Of a stretch of DNA of 64,000 bases, positions 47,309 through 54,626 are shown in pieces. Below the pieces are notes generated by a model that had not been told where the DNA came from, searched no databases, and saw only the letters and a list, made by a program, of their open reading frames with translations. Positions within the stretch are counted from its first letter, which is position 1. Each line of letters begins with the position of its first letter. Source of the DNA: a bacterium (GTDB lineage Bacteria; Bacillota; Bacilli; Lactobacillales; Streptococcaceae). The position numbers were made by a program, and so were the translations under genes. The stretch is from assembly GCA_905221455.1 (NCBI GenBank), contig CAJNDF010000010.1, forward strand, positions 11,173 to 75,172. Reading direction: 5' to 3'.

Positions 47309-48115
47309 ATGAGTATTAAACTAATCGCCGTCGATATTGACGGAACCCTAGTCAACAGCCAAAAGGAAATCACTCCTGAAGTCTTTTCTGCCATCCAAGA
47401 TGCCAAAGAAGCTGGTGTTAAAGTCGTGATTGCAACTGGCCGCCCTATCGCAGGTGTTGCCAAACTTCTGGATGACCTGCAGTTGAGAGACGAGGGTGAC
47501 TATGTAGTGACCTTCAACGGTGCCCTTGTCCAAGAAACTGCTACTGGCCATGAGATTATCAGCGAATCCTTGATCTATGAGGATTATCTGGATATGGAAT
47601 TTCTCAGTCGCAAGCTCGGTGTCCACATGCACGCTATTACCAAGGACGGCATCTACACAGCCAATCGCAATATCGGAAAATACACTGTGCACGAATCAAC
47701 CCTAGTCAGCATGCCTATCTTCTACCGCACCACTGAAGAAATGGCTGGCAAGGAAATCGTCAAGTGTATGTTTATCGATGAACCAGAAATTCTCGATGCT
47801 GCGATTGAAAAAATTCCAGTCGAATTTTACGAACGCTACTCCATCAACAAATCCGCTCCTTTCTACCTCGAACTCCTTAAAAAGAATGTAGATAAGGGTT
47901 CAGCCATCACTCACCTAGCTGAAAAACTAGGATTGACCAAAGATGAAACCATGGCTATCGGTGACGAAGAAAATGACCGTGCCATGCTGGAAGTCGTTGG
48001 GAACCCCGTTGTCATGGAAAATGGAAATCCAGAAATCAAAAAAATCGCCAAATACATCACTAAAACAAATGATGAATCCGGCGTTGCCCATGCCATCCGT
48101 ACATGGGTACTGTAA
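47309..48115 (+). CDS. Cof-type HAD-IIB phosphatase (third in the window)
   Basis: 268 aa. VDIDGTLVNS, ATGRPIAG (~43) and GDEENDRAMLEVVG (~214). AGGAAA ribosome site, 12 nt after the HD gene, probably co-transcribed. Sugar-phosphate or nucleotide phosphatase of unknown substrate. Confidence 0.88.
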   Translation: MSIKLIAVDIDGTLVNSQKEITPEVFSAIQDAKEAGVKVVIATGRPIAGVAKLLDDLQLRDEGDYVVTFNGALVQETATGHEIISESLIYEDYLDMEFLSRKLGVHMHAITKDGIYTANRNIGKYTVHESTLVSMPIFYRTTEEMAGKEIVKCMFIDEPEILDAAIEKIPVEFYERYSINKSAPFYLELLKKNVDKGSAITHLAEKLGLTKDETMAIGDEENDRAMLEVVGNPVVMENGNPEIKKIAKYITKTNDESGVAHAIRTWVL

Positions 48116-48157
48116 AAGTATCATTTTTCAATAAGAATTGATTATCAATAAAATCCA

Positions 48158-49156
48158 ATGAATTTTTTTAGCAAACTATTTAATTTAAAACAAAATAATC
48201 ATAATAGAGACACAAATTCTGATTGTAACAATTTTTACCTAAACAAATTAGAGTGCGGCCTTACTCCTGGGCAACTCATACTCATAGATTGGACTCAAAA
48301 AACAGGGAGAAATTATAATTTTCCAAGATATTTTAAATACTCTCTTCAAATTGACCCTGAATCTACACACAATCAATTATACAAATTAGGATACTTCACT
48401 AAAAATAAGACTTTAGCCTATCTTAAAGTAGTAGAATTAAAAACTATATTAGCTAAACATAGTTTACCTACTTCTGGAAAAAAAGCAGAATTAATTACAA
48501 GAATAATTGATAATGTTAACATTGATAAATTAGATATTCCGTTCGAATTTAAACTAACAAAAGAAGCACAAAATCTTATTCTAGAATATAATGACTTTAT
48601 CAAAGCATACTATGATAAAGACATAACTATGGAAGATTATTATAAAGAAAAAAACAATATTTCTTTTAAAGCAGCTTATGGTGATGTAAAATGGAGTCTC
48701 TTAAATAAACAAGCTCATAGGAATACTGTAGCAAAAGATTTTGGATTCTTATCTATCACACGAAATGCACAGGGAAGACAATTGGAACAAGAAGGTAATA
48801 TTAAACATTCTTTAATATATTACATAGAATCTTTGATAATTACTATTTCAGGATTAGAAAATAATTTTTCAGCCACTGATTATCCAGTATATTATCCCGA
48901 TTCGATATCTGACTACTCACTAAAACATATTCAAACATTAATAGAATCATTATCTGATGACGATTATGATTTTGCTTTTGATGAGGCATTTTTTCACTTC
49001 TCAACTTTGAATGCAAATCATTTTTTATCTAAGGAAGATATTGACTATTTAAGAGTTAATTTACCTTGTTCCACTGCTGAAGAAATAAACAATTACTTAA
49101 AGAAATATGAATGTTATAGTTCTTTAAATCATTTAGAACTTGATGATTTTGAATAA
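48158..49156 (+). CDS. SAP-domain protein of unknown function, AT-rich
   Basis: 332 aa. A SAP-like helix-extension-helix is visible at about 92-125 (LKVVELKTILAKHSLPTSGK, then KAELITRIIDNV), a DNA-binding element often found in phage and repair proteins. The rest is unassigned. Its AT content and Asn/Lys/Ile-rich composition are markedly higher than neighbouring genes, it lacks a clear SD, and it sits just before a tRNA gene. This suggests horizontal acquisition. No mobility gene is adjacent. Confidence 0.6.
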   Translation: MNFFSKLFNLKQNNHNRDTNSDCNNFYLNKLECGLTPGQLILIDWTQKTGRNYNFPRYFKYSLQIDPESTHNQLYKLGYFTKNKTLAYLKVVELKTILAKHSLPTSGKKAELITRIIDNVNIDKLDIPFEFKLTKEAQNLILEYNDFIKAYYDKDITMEDYYKEKNNISFKAAYGDVKWSLLNKQAHRNTVAKDFGFLSITRNAQGRQLEQEGNIKHSLIYYIESLIITISGLENNFSATDYPVYYPDSISDYSLKHIQTLIESLSDDDYDFAFDEAFFHFSTLNANHFLSKEDIDYLRVNLPCSTAEEINNYLKKYECYSSLNHLELDDFE

Positions 49157-49228
49157 ATTGATTATACAAACATTTATATACTCGATATAGTCTCAATTTT
49201 ATCTGAAGATTGCCCAAATTTTTCAATA

Positions 49229-49276
49229 ATAAAACGCATAATATGGAGATAAATCCCCCATATTATGCGTTCTTTT
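49229..49276 (+). terminator. strong hairpin after the SAP gene
   Basis: AACGCATAATATGG... / CCCATATTATGCGTT, then CTTTT. It functions as a terminator. The arm AAAACGCATAATAT is identical to that in the element at 28.1 kb. Confidence 0.65.
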
Positions 49277-49307
49277 AATATCAAAGATTTCTTTGATATC
49301 TAATTAC

Positions 49308-49379
49308 TGCCCCCTGCAGGAATCGAACCTGCAACTACTCCTTAGGAGGGAGTTGTTATATCCATTGAACTAAGGGAGC
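49308..49379 (-). tRNA. tRNA-Arg, anticodon CCT
   Basis: 72 nt. The acceptor arm GCTCCCT pairs with AGGGGGC (one G-U), the D-arm is GTTC-AATGGATA-TAAC, the anticodon loop is CTCCTAA (CCT, reads AGG), and the T-arm is GCAGG-TTCGATT-CCTGC. No encoded CCA. Confidence 0.93.
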
Positions 49380-49421
49380 TAGATAAAAACTCTGCTGAAG
49401 AAGCAGAGTTTTTTAGTCGAA

Positions 49422-49769
49422 TTAACGACGGATTTCTTTGATACGAGCTGCTTTACCTTGAAGAGCACGCAAGTAGTACAATTTCGCACGACGTACTTTA
49501 CCGTAACGAACAACTTCGATTTTTTCAACACGTGGAGTGTGGATTGGGAAGATACGCTCAACACCTACACCGTTAGAGATTTTACGAACTGTGTAGTTTT
49601 CTGAGATGCCAGCGCCTTTACGTGCAATAACAACACCTTCAAAAATCTGGATACGTTCACGGTTACCTTCGACAACTTTCGCGTGTACACGAACAGTGTC
49701 ACCAGGACGGAATGATGGGATATCTGTACGAAGTTGACCTTCAGTCAAGCTTTGGATTAATGGATTCAT
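49422..49769 (-). CDS. rplS: 50S ribosomal protein L19
   Basis: 115 aa. [22 protein letters not shown] (~21), [12 protein letters not shown] (~43) and the basic C-terminus [23 protein letters not shown] are L19. It has its own structured leader. tRNA-Arg(CCT) follows 42 nt downstream. Confidence 0.96.
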
Positions 49770-49880
49770 TTTATTCTCCTATCTTTGTCAATCTTGAGGA
49801 ACCTTCCTCAGCGGATAAACTGTATTTTTGTGCGTCCATTACACACAAGATACAGTTTACCAAATTTCCACAAAAAAGTA
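49770..49880 (-). promoter_or_regulatory. L19 leader-type autoregulatory RNA upstream of rplS
   Basis: The minus strand folds by eye into a three-part structure: AAACTGTAT/ATACAGTTT closing a TGTGT...GCACA hairpin, then GAGGAAGGTTCCTC (49796-49809) near the ribosome site. The position and shape match the Firmicutes L19 leader family. An extended -10 (TGCTATAAA, 49887-49895) precedes it and overlaps the end of crcB. Confidence 0.7.
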
Positions 49881-49887
49881 AAGAAAT

Positions 49888-50217
49888 TTATAGCAGAATT
49901 CCTAAAAAAATCGCAACTAAACCACCTAAATAGGTCAAAGTCAGGTAAGAATAAAAGACCTTCTTATCACTCAACAGTCTTTGGAGTTCATCATTCAAGG
50001 TCGAAAAAGTCGTCAAACCTCCACAAAATCCTGTTGCTAGAATAGCATAGACTTCCTTAGACTCCACATGATTGTAGAATAAGCCAATCAAAAAGCACCC
50101 TAAAAGATTGGCTATGAGAGTTCCTAAAGGCAATTTAGAAGCTTGATTATAGCGGGAAAAGAAATACCGTACTAAAGCTCCGAAACCACAAGCAATTGCA
50201 AGATAAATAATTACCAT
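49888..50217 (-). CDS. crcB: fluoride ion transporter CrcB/Fluc, second copy
   Basis: 109 aa, four membrane helices. GFGALVRYFFSRYN (~11), GTLIANLLGCFLIG (~32) and FCGGLTTFSTLNDE (~64) are Fluc signatures. Two Fluc genes in tandem usually form a heterodimeric fluoride channel. It overlaps the first copy by 7 nt. Its stop lies on the rplS promoter. Confidence 0.9.
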   Translation of the reverse strand: MVIIYLAIACGFGALVRYFFSRYNQASKLPLGTLIANLLGCFLIGLFYNHVESKEVYAILATGFCGGLTTFSTLNDELQRLLSDKKVFYSYLTLTYLGGLVAIFLGILL

Positions 50218-50585
50218 TTTTTCCTCCCCAAATAGTAAGCCAAGAGCAGGCCTCCACCGATGCTCAAAAGCAAATACAGAACTAAACTAAGATTACGCCC
50301 TGTATCAAGCAGTTTCACAGCATCAAGCATTAGACTCGAAAAGGTTGTTAAACCTCCGCAAAAACCTGTCCCCAGTGCTAGAACTAAGCCCTTACTAGTC
50401 CCCTTATAGACCAGATAGCCCTTGACAAGATAAACCAAGCAGAAAATTCCCAGATAGTTGACAAAGAGAGTGCCCCAAGGAAAATCTGGACTGGTTGGTA
50501 ACCAAGTGGAAACTAGATAGCGGACAAGTCCGCCCACCATGGCAGCTAGAAAAATCCCTAGCGGATAAAATTGTTCTTTTTTCAT
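50211..50585 (-). CDS. crcB: fluoride ion transporter CrcB/Fluc, first copy
   Basis: 124 aa, four helices. MVGGLVRYLVSTWL (~16), GTLFVNYLGIFCLVYL (~38) and FCGGLTTFSSLMLD (~73). Starts overlapping the chorismate mutase stop by 4 nt. No fluoride riboswitch pattern was seen upstream of the operon. Confidence 0.9.
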   Translation of the reverse strand: MKKEQFYPLGIFLAAMVGGLVRYLVSTWLPTSPDFPWGTLFVNYLGIFCLVYLVKGYLVYKGTSKGLVLALGTGFCGGLTTFSSLMLDAVKLLDTGRNLSLVLYLLLSIGGGLLLAYYLGRKKW

Positions 50586-50848
50586 TTGATGTTTTGATCC
50601 TGATAATCACGTGAACGTTTGAGTATGTCCGAAAAAGTCGCGACGATAGTCTCCTGATAGCGCTTGTCCTCTACACGACTTCTAACCTTTTCAAAAATAG
50701 CTTCTTCTCTCTTAGTATCTAAAATCGGTTTTCCTGAAGCTTTCTTATAAGCAACTACACCCTCAACCAAATGCATTCGTTCTTCTAACAGTTTGACAAT
50801 CTGGTCGTCGATTTGATCAATTTCTTGACGAATAATATCTAAATCCAT
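50582..50848 (-). CDS. chorismate mutase, AroQ type
   Basis: 88 aa, all-helical AroQ class: LDIIRQEIDQIDDQIVKLLEERMHLV (~3-28) carries the active-site Arg/Lys pattern, followed by VVAYKKASGKPILDTKREE. Converts chorismate to prephenate. It heads a small operon with the two crcB genes. Confidence 0.88.
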   Translation of the reverse strand: MDLDIIRQEIDQIDDQIVKLLEERMHLVEGVVAYKKASGKPILDTKREEAIFEKVRSRVEDKRYQETIVATFSDILKRSRDYQDQNIK

Positions 50849-50962
50849 ACAGTCTCCTCCTTTATTTGAATTATTGTATCAAAAAGCCACCAAATAGGCT
50901 AGTAAAATCCCAACTCAAGATAAAAAAATGCACTGATTGATTGTATCAGCGCACTTTTATAC

Positions 50963-51406
50963 TTATCCTACTTTTGCAGCCAATTCTTCTGCGAATTGTT
51001 CCAAGAGTTCAATATCTTCTTCCTCGGCAGAAAGATCAACTTTGACACACTCTGAACCTTTTTCTGCTCCTGTTGAAACAAAGACACGATCAAAGTCATC
51101 AACAGCCTTACAGAATTCATCGTAGAAGGTATCTCCTGAACCAACCACTCCGTAGATTTTGCCATTCAAGTTGAGGTCTGCTAAGTCTTCGTAGAAGTCC
51201 ATCATCTCATCTGGCAATTCTCCATCACCATAAGTATAGGTCGCAACGATAGCGATGTCTGCTTCCAAGAAGTCTGAAGCGTCAACAGTTGTACATTCAT
51301 CAACATCGACATCCAAACCCAATTCACGTAATTTGTCTGCTACAATATCTGCAATTTCTTCGGTATTACCGGTCATACTGGCAAATACAATTTTTGCTAA
51401 TGCCAT
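50963..51406 (-). CDS. flavodoxin
   Basis: 147 aa. FMN phosphate loop FASMTGNTEEIADIV (~9-23), isoalloxazine loops TYTYGDGELPDEMMDFYEDL (~57) and GSGDTFYDEFC (~91). Acidic, short-chain flavodoxin acting as a low-potential electron carrier. Monocistronic, divergent from the DHH gene. Confidence 0.93.
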   Translation of the reverse strand: MALAKIVFASMTGNTEEIADIVADKLRELGLDVDVDECTTVDASDFLEADIAIVATYTYGDGELPDEMMDFYEDLADLNLNGKIYGVVGSGDTFYDEFCKAVDDFDRVFVSTGAEKGSECVKVDLSAEEEDIELLEQFAEELAAKVG

Positions 51407-51433
51407 ATCGTCCTCCTCAATTTATCTTTCTCC

Positions 51434-51442
51434 ATTATATCA
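51434..51442 (-). promoter_or_regulatory. flavodoxin promoter, extended -10
   Basis: Minus strand TGATATAAT, 28 nt upstream of the flavodoxin ATG. Confidence 0.6.
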
Positions 51443-51474
51443 CATCTTTTTCATTTTAAAAATAAAAATTCTTG

Positions 51475-51483
51475 TGCTACAAT
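51475..51483 (+). promoter_or_regulatory. DHH-gene promoter, extended -10
   Basis: TGCTACAAT, 26 nt before the ATG at 51510, divergent from the flavodoxin promoter. Confidence 0.6.
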
Positions 51484-51509
51484 GAAATGAGAAAGAATTG
51501 AGGTTATTT

Positions 51510-52445
51510 ATGGACATTTGCCATCAAATTTTAGAAAAAATCAAAGAATACGACACGATTATCATTCATCGTCATATGAAACCAGACCCTGATGCCTTGG
51601 GCAGTCAAGTGGGCTTGAAAACTCTTCTCAAACATCATTTCCCAGAAAAAACTATCAAAGCCGTTGGTTTTGATGAACCAACTCTTACTTGGATGGCTGA
51701 GATGGATCTTGTTGAAGATAGTGCCTACCAAGGCGCTCTTGTCATCGTCTGTGATACGGCGAATACCGCTCGTATCGATGATAAGCGCTATAGTCAAGGT
51801 GATTTTCTCATTAAGATTGACCACCATCCAAATGATGATGTATACGGTGATCTATCTTGGGTGGATACTAGTTCAAGTAGCGCTAGTGAGATGATTACCC
51901 TATTTGCTGAAACAACCCAACTATCCTTGTCAGATCGAGCTGCTGAATTGCTCTTTGCAGGAATTGTTGGTGATACAGGTCGCTTCCTCTACCCTTCTAC
52001 CACTGCACGAACCCTCCGCCTGGCTGCCTCTCTGAGAGAACAGAACTTTGACTTTGCGGCTCTCACTCGCAAAATGGATACTATGAGTTACAAAATTGCT
52101 AAACTTCAAGGCTACATCTACGACCATCTGGAAGTGGATGAAAATGGTGCTGCTCGCGTTATCCTGAGTCAAGAAATCTTGAAACAATTCAATGTGACCG
52201 ATGCTGAAACTGCAGCCATTGTCGGTGCACCTGGACGCATTGATAGTGTTAGTCTTTGGGGAATTTTTGTCGAACAGGCTGATGGTCACTACCGTGTTCG
52301 CTTACGCAGTAAAATCCATCCTATCAATGAAATTGCCAAAGAACATGATGGTGGAGGCCACCCTCTAGCAAGTGGTGCTAATTCCTATAGCCTAGAGGAA
52401 AACGAAATCATCTACCAAAAGTTAAAAAACTTGCTTAAAAACTGA
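51510..52445 (+). CDS. DHH/DHHA1 phosphoesterase (NrnA-like)
   Basis: 311 aa from the ATG at 51510, supported by GAGG 8 nt upstream. The in-frame TTG 12 nt earlier is within that site. Motifs: HRHMKPDPDALGSQ (~20), DTANTA (~81), the DHH motif IKIDHHPNDD (~102), and C-terminal DHHA1 GGGHPLASGA (~282). Degrades short oligoribonucleotides and/or dephosphorylates pAp in the NrnA family, or hydrolyses cyclic dinucleotides in related proteins. Confidence 0.9.
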   Translation: MDICHQILEKIKEYDTIIIHRHMKPDPDALGSQVGLKTLLKHHFPEKTIKAVGFDEPTLTWMAEMDLVEDSAYQGALVIVCDTANTARIDDKRYSQGDFLIKIDHHPNDDVYGDLSWVDTSSSSASEMITLFAETTQLSLSDRAAELLFAGIVGDTGRFLYPSTTARTLRLAASLREQNFDFAALTRKMDTMSYKIAKLQGYIYDHLEVDENGAARVILSQEILKQFNVTDAETAAIVGAPGRIDSVSLWGIFVEQADGHYRVRLRSKIHPINEIAKEHDGGGHPLASGANSYSLEENEIIYQKLKNLLKN

Positions 52446-52453
52446 TAAAATAC

Positions 52454-52482
52454 TTGCCAAACTTTTCAGAATCTGATAAACT
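52454..52482 (+). promoter_or_regulatory. rpmE2 promoter
   Basis: TTGCCA (52454-52459), 17-nt spacer, TAAACT (52477-52482). Confidence 0.7.
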
Positions 52483-52540
52483 AGTATGGTAACAATCTAT
52501 GGCTTGCAAAGAGACCATGGCAGAAAGGAACTATTGCAAA

Positions 52541-52783
52541 ATGAAAAAAGATATCCATCCAGAATATCGCCCAGTTGTCTTCATGGACACAACTACTGGT
52601 TACCAATTCCTTAGCGGTTCAACAAAACGCTCTAACGAAACAGTTGAGTTCGAAGGCGAAACTTACCCATTGATCCGTGTGGAAATTTCATCAGACTCAC
52701 ACCCATTCTACACTGGACGTCAAAAGTTCACTCAAGCAGATGGACGCGTGGATCGTTTCAACAAAAAATACGGTCTCAAATAA
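52541..52783 (+). CDS. rpmE2: 50S ribosomal protein L31 type B
   Basis: 80 aa from the ATG at 52541 (AAAGGA upstream). The longer in-frame start at 52499 lies within the leader. [31 protein letters not shown] and [12 protein letters not shown] are L31. No CxxC zinc motif, so this is the zinc-independent (C-) form. Confidence 0.95.
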
Positions 52784-52787
52784 TGAT

Positions 52788-52815
52788 AAAAAGACAGCTT
52801 CGGCTGTTCTTTTTT
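52788..52815 (+). terminator. rpmE2 terminator
   Basis: AAAGACAGC-TTCG-GCTGTTCTTTTTT, UUCG-type tetraloop with a T-run. Confidence 0.85.
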
Positions 52816-52853
52816 GTTTCTTGAAATTAACTGCTGTTTCATGTTCCAGCCTC

Positions 52854-52889
52854 AAAAAAACTTTGCACTCTCGATAGCCAAACAATGGT
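52854..52889 (+). repeat. 36-bp direct repeat, left copy
   Basis: AAAAAAACTTTGCACTCTCG continuing to ATAGCCAAACAATGGT. 35 of 36 bases match the copy at 53671-53706. Its right part extends into a decayed hairpin with a T-run. Confidence 0.85.
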
Positions 52890-52911
52890 TTCTATAGTAT
52901 AGAGTTTTTTC

Positions 52912-52951
52912 TTGCCTAAAAAATATAAAAGATATATACTAGCTATATATC
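52912..52951 (+). promoter_or_regulatory. toxin-antitoxin promoter and operator
   Basis: TTGCCT (52912-52917), 17 nt, TATACT (52935-52940). The -10 is embedded in the palindrome GATATATAC-TAG-CTATATATC (52931-52951), a likely autorepression site for the antitoxin. Confidence 0.65.
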
Positions 52952-52971
52952 GTATAGATTGGAGATATGCC

Positions 52972-53256
52972 ATGACGACATCACTTACTAAGCAATACAA
53001 TTTTAAAATCAATGAGTCATCAATGGAACAAGCAAGAGCTATCATCAAGGAAAAAGGAATGACTATGACGGATGCTATTAGTCTTTTTATCGAGCAGATT
53101 GTTCTCGAACAGGATTTACCAATAAAAACTGCAGAAGATTTACACCGTGAGCGATTGATTCAGGAACTACAAGCCCAATCTGAACGCGCCTTAAGAGAAT
53201 ACGAATCCGGACAAGGAACCTCCCTAGACGATATGAGGCTACGATATGGCTTATAA
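52972..53256 (+). CDS. RelB/DinJ-family antitoxin
   Basis: 94 aa from the ATG at 52972 (GGAGA upstream). The ORF extends 20 codons upstream through the promoter and is not translated there. The N-terminal ribbon-helix-helix YNFKINESSMEQARAIIKEKGMTMTDAISLFIEQIV (~9-44) binds DNA. The C-terminal charged part (~55-94) would wrap the toxin. Overlaps the toxin start by 11 nt. Confidence 0.82.
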   Translation: MTTSLTKQYNFKINESSMEQARAIIKEKGMTMTDAISLFIEQIVLEQDLPIKTAEDLHRERLIQELQAQSERALREYESGQGTSLDDMRLRYGL

Positions 53257-53605
53257 AGTAATTCTATCTACTGAAGTGAGTCAGGCAATTGACAGTATTC
53301 ATGATTACATTACTACTGTTCTTTTATCACCCCAGTCTGCTAAAAATACTGTGGCCAAAATTTTAGATGGGTTAAAAAGTTTAGAAACCTTTCCTGAAGC
53401 TGGCTTTGATGCAGATGAAAAAATCGGACTTAAAATCAATAGTAAGTACCCCACACGAGGAAAAATTATCGGACAATATATCTTGCTTTACTTTATCGAT
53501 CAAACTCAAAAAACTGTTTTTCTTTCCCACTTATTCCACACAAAAAGTGACTATGTTACCTTGCTACAAAGCAAAAATAATAAAAACTTAAAATCATCAT
53601 TTTGA
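53246..53605 (+). CDS. RelE/ParE-superfamily toxin
   Basis: 119 aa. YKVILSTEVSQAIDSIHDYI (~3-22), LKSLETFPEAG (~46) and the central RGKIIGQYILLYFIDQTQKTVFLSHLFHTKSDY (~71-103) follow the RelE/ParE fold. Such toxins cleave mRNA on ribosomes or poison gyrase, and I cannot tell which. Start codon lies within the antitoxin gene. Confidence 0.8.
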   Translation: MAYKVILSTEVSQAIDSIHDYITTVLLSPQSAKNTVAKILDGLKSLETFPEAGFDADEKIGLKINSKYPTRGKIIGQYILLYFIDQTQKTVFLSHLFHTKSDYVTLLQSKNNKNLKSSF

Positions 53606-53670
53606 TGTCAACTGCTCCCTTAATAGCCTTGTGATTATAAAGAATACAGTCTTCATTTTAACTAGAAAAT

Positions 53671-53706
53671 AAAAAAACTTTGCACTCTCGATAGCCACAC
53701 AATGGT
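53671..53706 (+). repeat. 36-bp direct repeat, right copy (part of tat/efe terminator)
   Basis: AAAAAAACTTTGCACTCTCG then ATAGCCACACAATGGT. On the minus strand it is the 3' arm of a hairpin ending the efe-tat operon (see next feature). Confidence 0.85.
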
Positions 53707-53729
53707 AACCAGAGTACAAAGTTTTTTTA
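53671..53729 (-). terminator. efeO-B-U-tatC-A operon terminator
   Basis: The minus strand reads AAAAAAACTTTGTACTCTGG ... AGAGTGCAAAGTTTTTTT, a long stem with T-run, 12 nt after tatA. Confidence 0.75.
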
Positions 53730-53740
53730 TTTGACAAGGC

Positions 53741-53911
53741 TTAGTCTTCCTTATCTTGATTTTCAGTTCCTTTAACTGCTTTTTTAAATTCAGATAGCAT
53801 TTTACCAATTGATTCGCCTAATTCAGGCAATCGTTTTGGTCCAAAAATCAAGAGAGCTCCTAAAACGATGATAATCAATCCTGGTGCTCCGATATCACGT
53901 AAGATTCCCAT
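53741..53911 (-). CDS. tatA: Sec-independent translocase protein TatA
   Basis: 56 aa. One N-terminal helix (GLIIIVLGALLIF), the hinge GPKRLPELGESIG (~24-36), an amphipathic helix and a charged tail ending QDKED. This is the minimal TatA pore-forming subunit. It overlaps tatC by 17 nt and ends the efe-tat transcript. Confidence 0.92.
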   Translation of the reverse strand: MGILRDIGAPGLIIIVLGALLIFGPKRLPELGESIGKMLSEFKKAVKGTENQDKED

Positions 53912-54626
53912 TTCTCTCTCCTTTCTGCTTGCGTTTCATAATGTGTTTGCTGATGGCAATACTCAATTCATAGAGTAATATCAAGGGGGCAGTCATTGCT
54001 AAATCACTGACAAAATCAGCTGGTGTCAAGATGACTGCAAGTACCAATAAGATAAAATAGGCATATCGGCGATAAGCAATCAAAAATTCTGGTCCAATGA
54101 GTCCAATAGACGTCAAAAAGGCAATGATAACTGGCAATTCAAAAATCAGAGCCAAGGGCAAGGTCGTTTGAAAGACAAAGGACAGATAATTTTGAGCGGT
54201 TAACTGCGTTTCAAATAGACCTTCTCCTAGCCTTAATAAAACCTGAAGTAAGGCTGGTGTTACAAAGTAAAAACCAAAAGCCAGTCCAACTAGAAAACAA
54301 AGGAAACTAGCTGGAATATAGGCAAAAACAGCTCTAGCCTCTTCCTTCTTTAAACCGGGTTTAATGAAAGACCAAATATGATACACCGTGTAAGGCAGGG
54401 TGATGGTAAAGGCCATCAGACTAGCCAACCGTATGTATATCCATAAAATATCATTAGGGCCTAAAACAATCAACTTTTGCTGAAAAGATTGGGTCACATA
54501 CTGGTAAATTTGGTCTGCAAAAAGCAGAGAAACACAAAATACCAAAAAGAAACAAATGACCACTGCCAATAATCTCTTTCTAAATTCTACCAGATGTTCA
54601 ACGATTGTCAATTCTTTTCTATCCAT
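53895..54626 (-). CDS. tatC: Sec-independent translocase protein TatC
   Basis: 243 aa, six helices. The N-terminal VEHLVEFRKRLL (~9-20) is the TatC twin-arginine receptor motif, and PGLKKEEARAVF (~89) and TPADFVSDLAMTAPL (~201) are conserved loops. Starts directly after the efeU stop (TAG then ATG). Together with TatA it forms a minimal TatAC system with EfeB as an apparent cargo. Confidence 0.93.
   Translation of the reverse strand: MDRKELTIVEHLVEFRKRLLAVVICFFLVFCVSLLFADQIYQYVTQSFQQKLIVLGPNDILWIYIRLASLMAFTITLPYTVYHIWSFIKPGLKKEEARAVFAYIPASFLCFLVGLAFGFYFVTPALLQVLLRLGEGLFETQLTAQNYLSFVFQTTLPLALIFELPVIIAFLTSIGLIGPEFLIAYRRYAYFILLVLAVILTPADFVSDLAMTAPLILLYELSIAISKHIMKRKQKGERNGNLT

Noticed and set aside
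49278..49299. Perfect palindrome ATATCAAAGA-TT-TCTTTGATAT as tRNA-Arg(CCT) terminator
   Set aside because: It lacks a T-run on the minus strand, so I do not call it a terminator. Function undetermined.
50849..50962. Fluoride riboswitch for the crcB pair
   Set aside because: No match to the crcB motif upstream of the chorismate mutase gene, and the crcB genes start inside upstream coding sequence.
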